Positions 62,798 through 64,000 of a stretch of DNA of 64,000 bases are shown one piece after another. Every line of letters starts with the position of its first letter. The stretch's first letter is position 1. The notes under the pieces were generated by a model. That model was not told where the DNA came from. It did no database searches and worked only from the letters and a program-made list of their open reading frames with translations. Both the position numbers and the translations under genes were made by a program. Origin of the DNA: Pipra filicauda (Eukaryota; Chordata; Aves; Passeriformes; Pipridae); NCBI RefSeq assembly GCF_003945595.2, contig NW_024104673.1:62001-126000 (forward strand), in the 5' to 3' direction.

Positions 62798-62817
62798 TGA
62801 CGTCACGCATGACGTCA
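62798..62817. promoter_or_regulatory. Twin CRE palindromes in the CHMP7 promoter
   Basis: Two perfect TGACGTCA elements lie at 62798-62805 and 62810-62817, 12 bases apart start to start and both preceded by CA. They sit about 210 bases before the CHMP7 ATG at the left edge of its CpG island. Full palindromic CREs in a CpG-rich proximal promoter are the typical CREB/ATF target arrangement. No TATA or CCAAT box was noticed between them and the ATG. Confidence 0.75.
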
Positions 62818-63023
62818 CTCTCTGCCCTCCCCGGGGGGATTTTTGGGCCTCTCCTGCCCGGGCCGTACCACCGCTCCCTTTGGGAGGGGGTGCCGCGCGG
62901 GCCGTACCAAGTCCCGCCGGAGGGGTGGCGCTGTCCCCGCGCAGGCGCCGTGCGCGGCTCCCCTGAGGCGGGCGGGCGGCCGGGCCGGGCGGAGGCCGCG
63001 GCCGGAGCCGGGGGCTCGCGTAG

Positions 63024-63313
63024 ATGTGCAGCCCGGGGGGGGCCCCCCCTGGGCCCGCCCCGGCCGGCGACCTGCCCCCGGAGTGGGACAGCGACGACGA
63101 GCGCATGGCCTTCCTGTTCTCGGCCTTCAAGCAGAGCCGCGAGGTGAACAGCACCGAGTGGGACAGCAAGATGGCCTTCTGGGTCGGGCTGGTGCTGGCC
63201 CGCGGCCGCAGGAGGGGCGCGGTGAGGACCTGCCTCCGGGAGCTGCAGAACGGCTTCGAGCGGCGGGGCAGCGTCCCGCTGGGGCTGGGCACCGTCCTCA
63301 GGGAGCTGCTCAG
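63024..63313 (+). CDS. CHMP7: CHMP7 first coding exon, partial (ESCRT-III/nuclear-envelope factor)
   Basis: ATG 63024 opens 96 codons plus two bases to a CTCAG|gtaaag donor at 63313/63314; an in-frame TAG at 63021 fixes the upstream limit. The N-terminus is Gly/Pro-rich. From residue 19 the sequence ([20 protein letters not shown], then [16 protein letters not shown]) strongly resembles the N-terminal winged-helix region of vertebrate CHMP7. The SNF7-like ESCRT-III half must lie beyond the window. CHMP7 binds LEM2 at the inner nuclear membrane and starts ESCRT-III assembly for nuclear-envelope sealing and repair. Its place next to the TNFRSF10 locus on the plus strand matches human synteny. 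The exon lies in a CpG island and looks intact. Confidence 0.93.
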
Positions 63314-63411
63314 GTAAAGGGGGGCCGGCGGGGAAAGGGGGGGCGTAGGGAGAGATGGATGCGGGTAGGGAGAGATCCCTGTGCCAGCGTGGGTGTCGGG
63401 AATTCTGCCCT

Positions 63412-63598
63412 GCGAGGCGCTGGCACAGGTTGCCCAGAGAAGCTGTGACTGCCCCTGGATCCCTGGAACTGCCCAAGGCCAGGTTGGAGCAACCTGGTCT
63501 AGTGGAAGGTGTCCCTGCCCATGGCAGGGGGTGGAATGAGATGATCTTTAAGGTCCCTTCCAACCCAAGCCATTCCTGGATTCCATGATTCCATGGCA
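63412..63598 (+). mobile_element. CR1 3' fragment in CHMP7 intron 1
   Basis: Forward 3' end: GGCACAGGTTGCCCAGAGAA, GTGTCCCTGCCCATGGCAGG and CCTTCCAACCCAAGCCATTC, with a tail CCATGATTCCATGG. Confidence 0.9.
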
Positions 63599-63663
63599 CA
63601 CGGGACAAGGCTGCTCCTGCCTGGATCTGGGGGACGCAGGGACAAAGATGAGAAGCCCCAGAA

Positions 63664-63734
63664 CAGAGGGCACGGGGTGGGACTGGCTGATCTTTCAGCT
63701 CCCTTCCCACCCAAACCATTCCAGGGTTCTGTGA
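63664..63734 (+). mobile_element. Second CR1 3' fragment in CHMP7 intron 1
   Basis: A short forward 3' end with GGGACTGGCTGATCTTTCAG, CCCACCCAAACCATTCCAGG and GTTCTGTG. It lies 66 bases after the previous copy. Confidence 0.65.
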
Positions 63735-64000
63735 ACAGGGAGTCAGGGGAATTTGCGAGGCGAAGCTTGGCAGGGAGTCAGAGGAGCTCACCCTGCTGTT
63801 GTGGTGCCCCAGCTGCCCGTGGCACTGGGGATGTGACAAACTGGTGTTTGCATCCAGGTGTTTCGTGTGGTGACATTAGAGCCAGGGAGCGATGGCTTGA
63901 AGAGATTTCAGAACAGCAGCAGCTCTGTCTGTGATATCAAAATCACTAGATCTGAGAACTGCAGTTTAACACAGAATTGAAGTATCCTGGAATTACCAGT

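Larger units (their letters stand above)
63314..64000 (+). other. CHMP7: CHMP7 intron 1 (partial)
   Basis: Intronic DNA runs to the window edge. It contains two CR1 3'-end fragments (listed separately) and otherwise unremarkable sequence. No second exon with CHMP7-like coding was recognised. Confidence 0.8.

Noticed and set aside
62529..63839. 436-codon minus-strand frame over CHMP7 exon 1
   Set aside because: It runs through CR1 fragments, the antisense of CHMP7 and the AT-rich tract, so it is not a gene.

Overview
The window is nuclear DNA from a vertebrate, almost certainly a bird and probably a songbird. It holds many truncated avian-type CR1 retroposons, an ERVL-type solo LTR with the start seen in bird genomes (TGTGTTGGTTTGGCTGGGAT), GT-AG introns, CpG-island promoters and many GC-rich minisatellites, as expected of a gene-dense microchromosome. 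The gene order PEBP4(-), RHOBTB2(+), TNFRSF10B-like(-), CHMP7(+) matches human 8p21.3; the matching chicken block is, from memory, on chromosome 22.

Layout. Bases 1-21051 hold no exon I can recognise and are best read as a long PEBP4 intron: several minisatellites, AT-rich satellite, one CR1 fragment and some stretches that look like conserved non-coding elements. The first two coding exons of PEBP4 lie at 21052-22121 on the minus strand, with a probable non-coding 5' exon ending at 22849. From about 23.0 to 36.4 kb is the head-to-head PEBP4/RHOBTB2 intergenic region, with a CR1, a 23-copy array and a possible TATA-driven leader exon. RHOBTB2 follows: two candidate first exons (donors at 36655 and 38138, both in the same phase), nine coding exons at 41119-44977, and a poly(A) signal at 45725.

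RHOBTB2 and the TNFRSF10B-like death receptor are tail to tail. The receptor could be rebuilt completely as 10 coding exons (56301 down to 48457, 373 codons) whose splice phases all agree; it is the family that includes chicken TVB and mammalian DR4/DR5. Its 5' end is head to head with CHMP7, whose first coding exon (63024-63313) sits in a CpG island behind two perfect CRE palindromes. The intergenic stretch between them holds an ERVL solo LTR split by a later CR1 insertion, and an 18-bp octamer palindrome.

Function. These are four unrelated neighbours, not an operon: a secreted PEBP-family protein, a CUL3-linked atypical Rho GTPase, a death receptor, and an ESCRT-III/nuclear-envelope factor. 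I saw no novel protein system. The most interesting signals are regulatory and structural: alternative RHOBTB2 starts with an N-terminal extension and an overlapping upstream ORF, the paired CRE, octamer and AP-1 sites, the nested transposons, and several unusual tandem arrays. All gene calls come from reading splice signals, reading frames and remembered family features; no database search was run.
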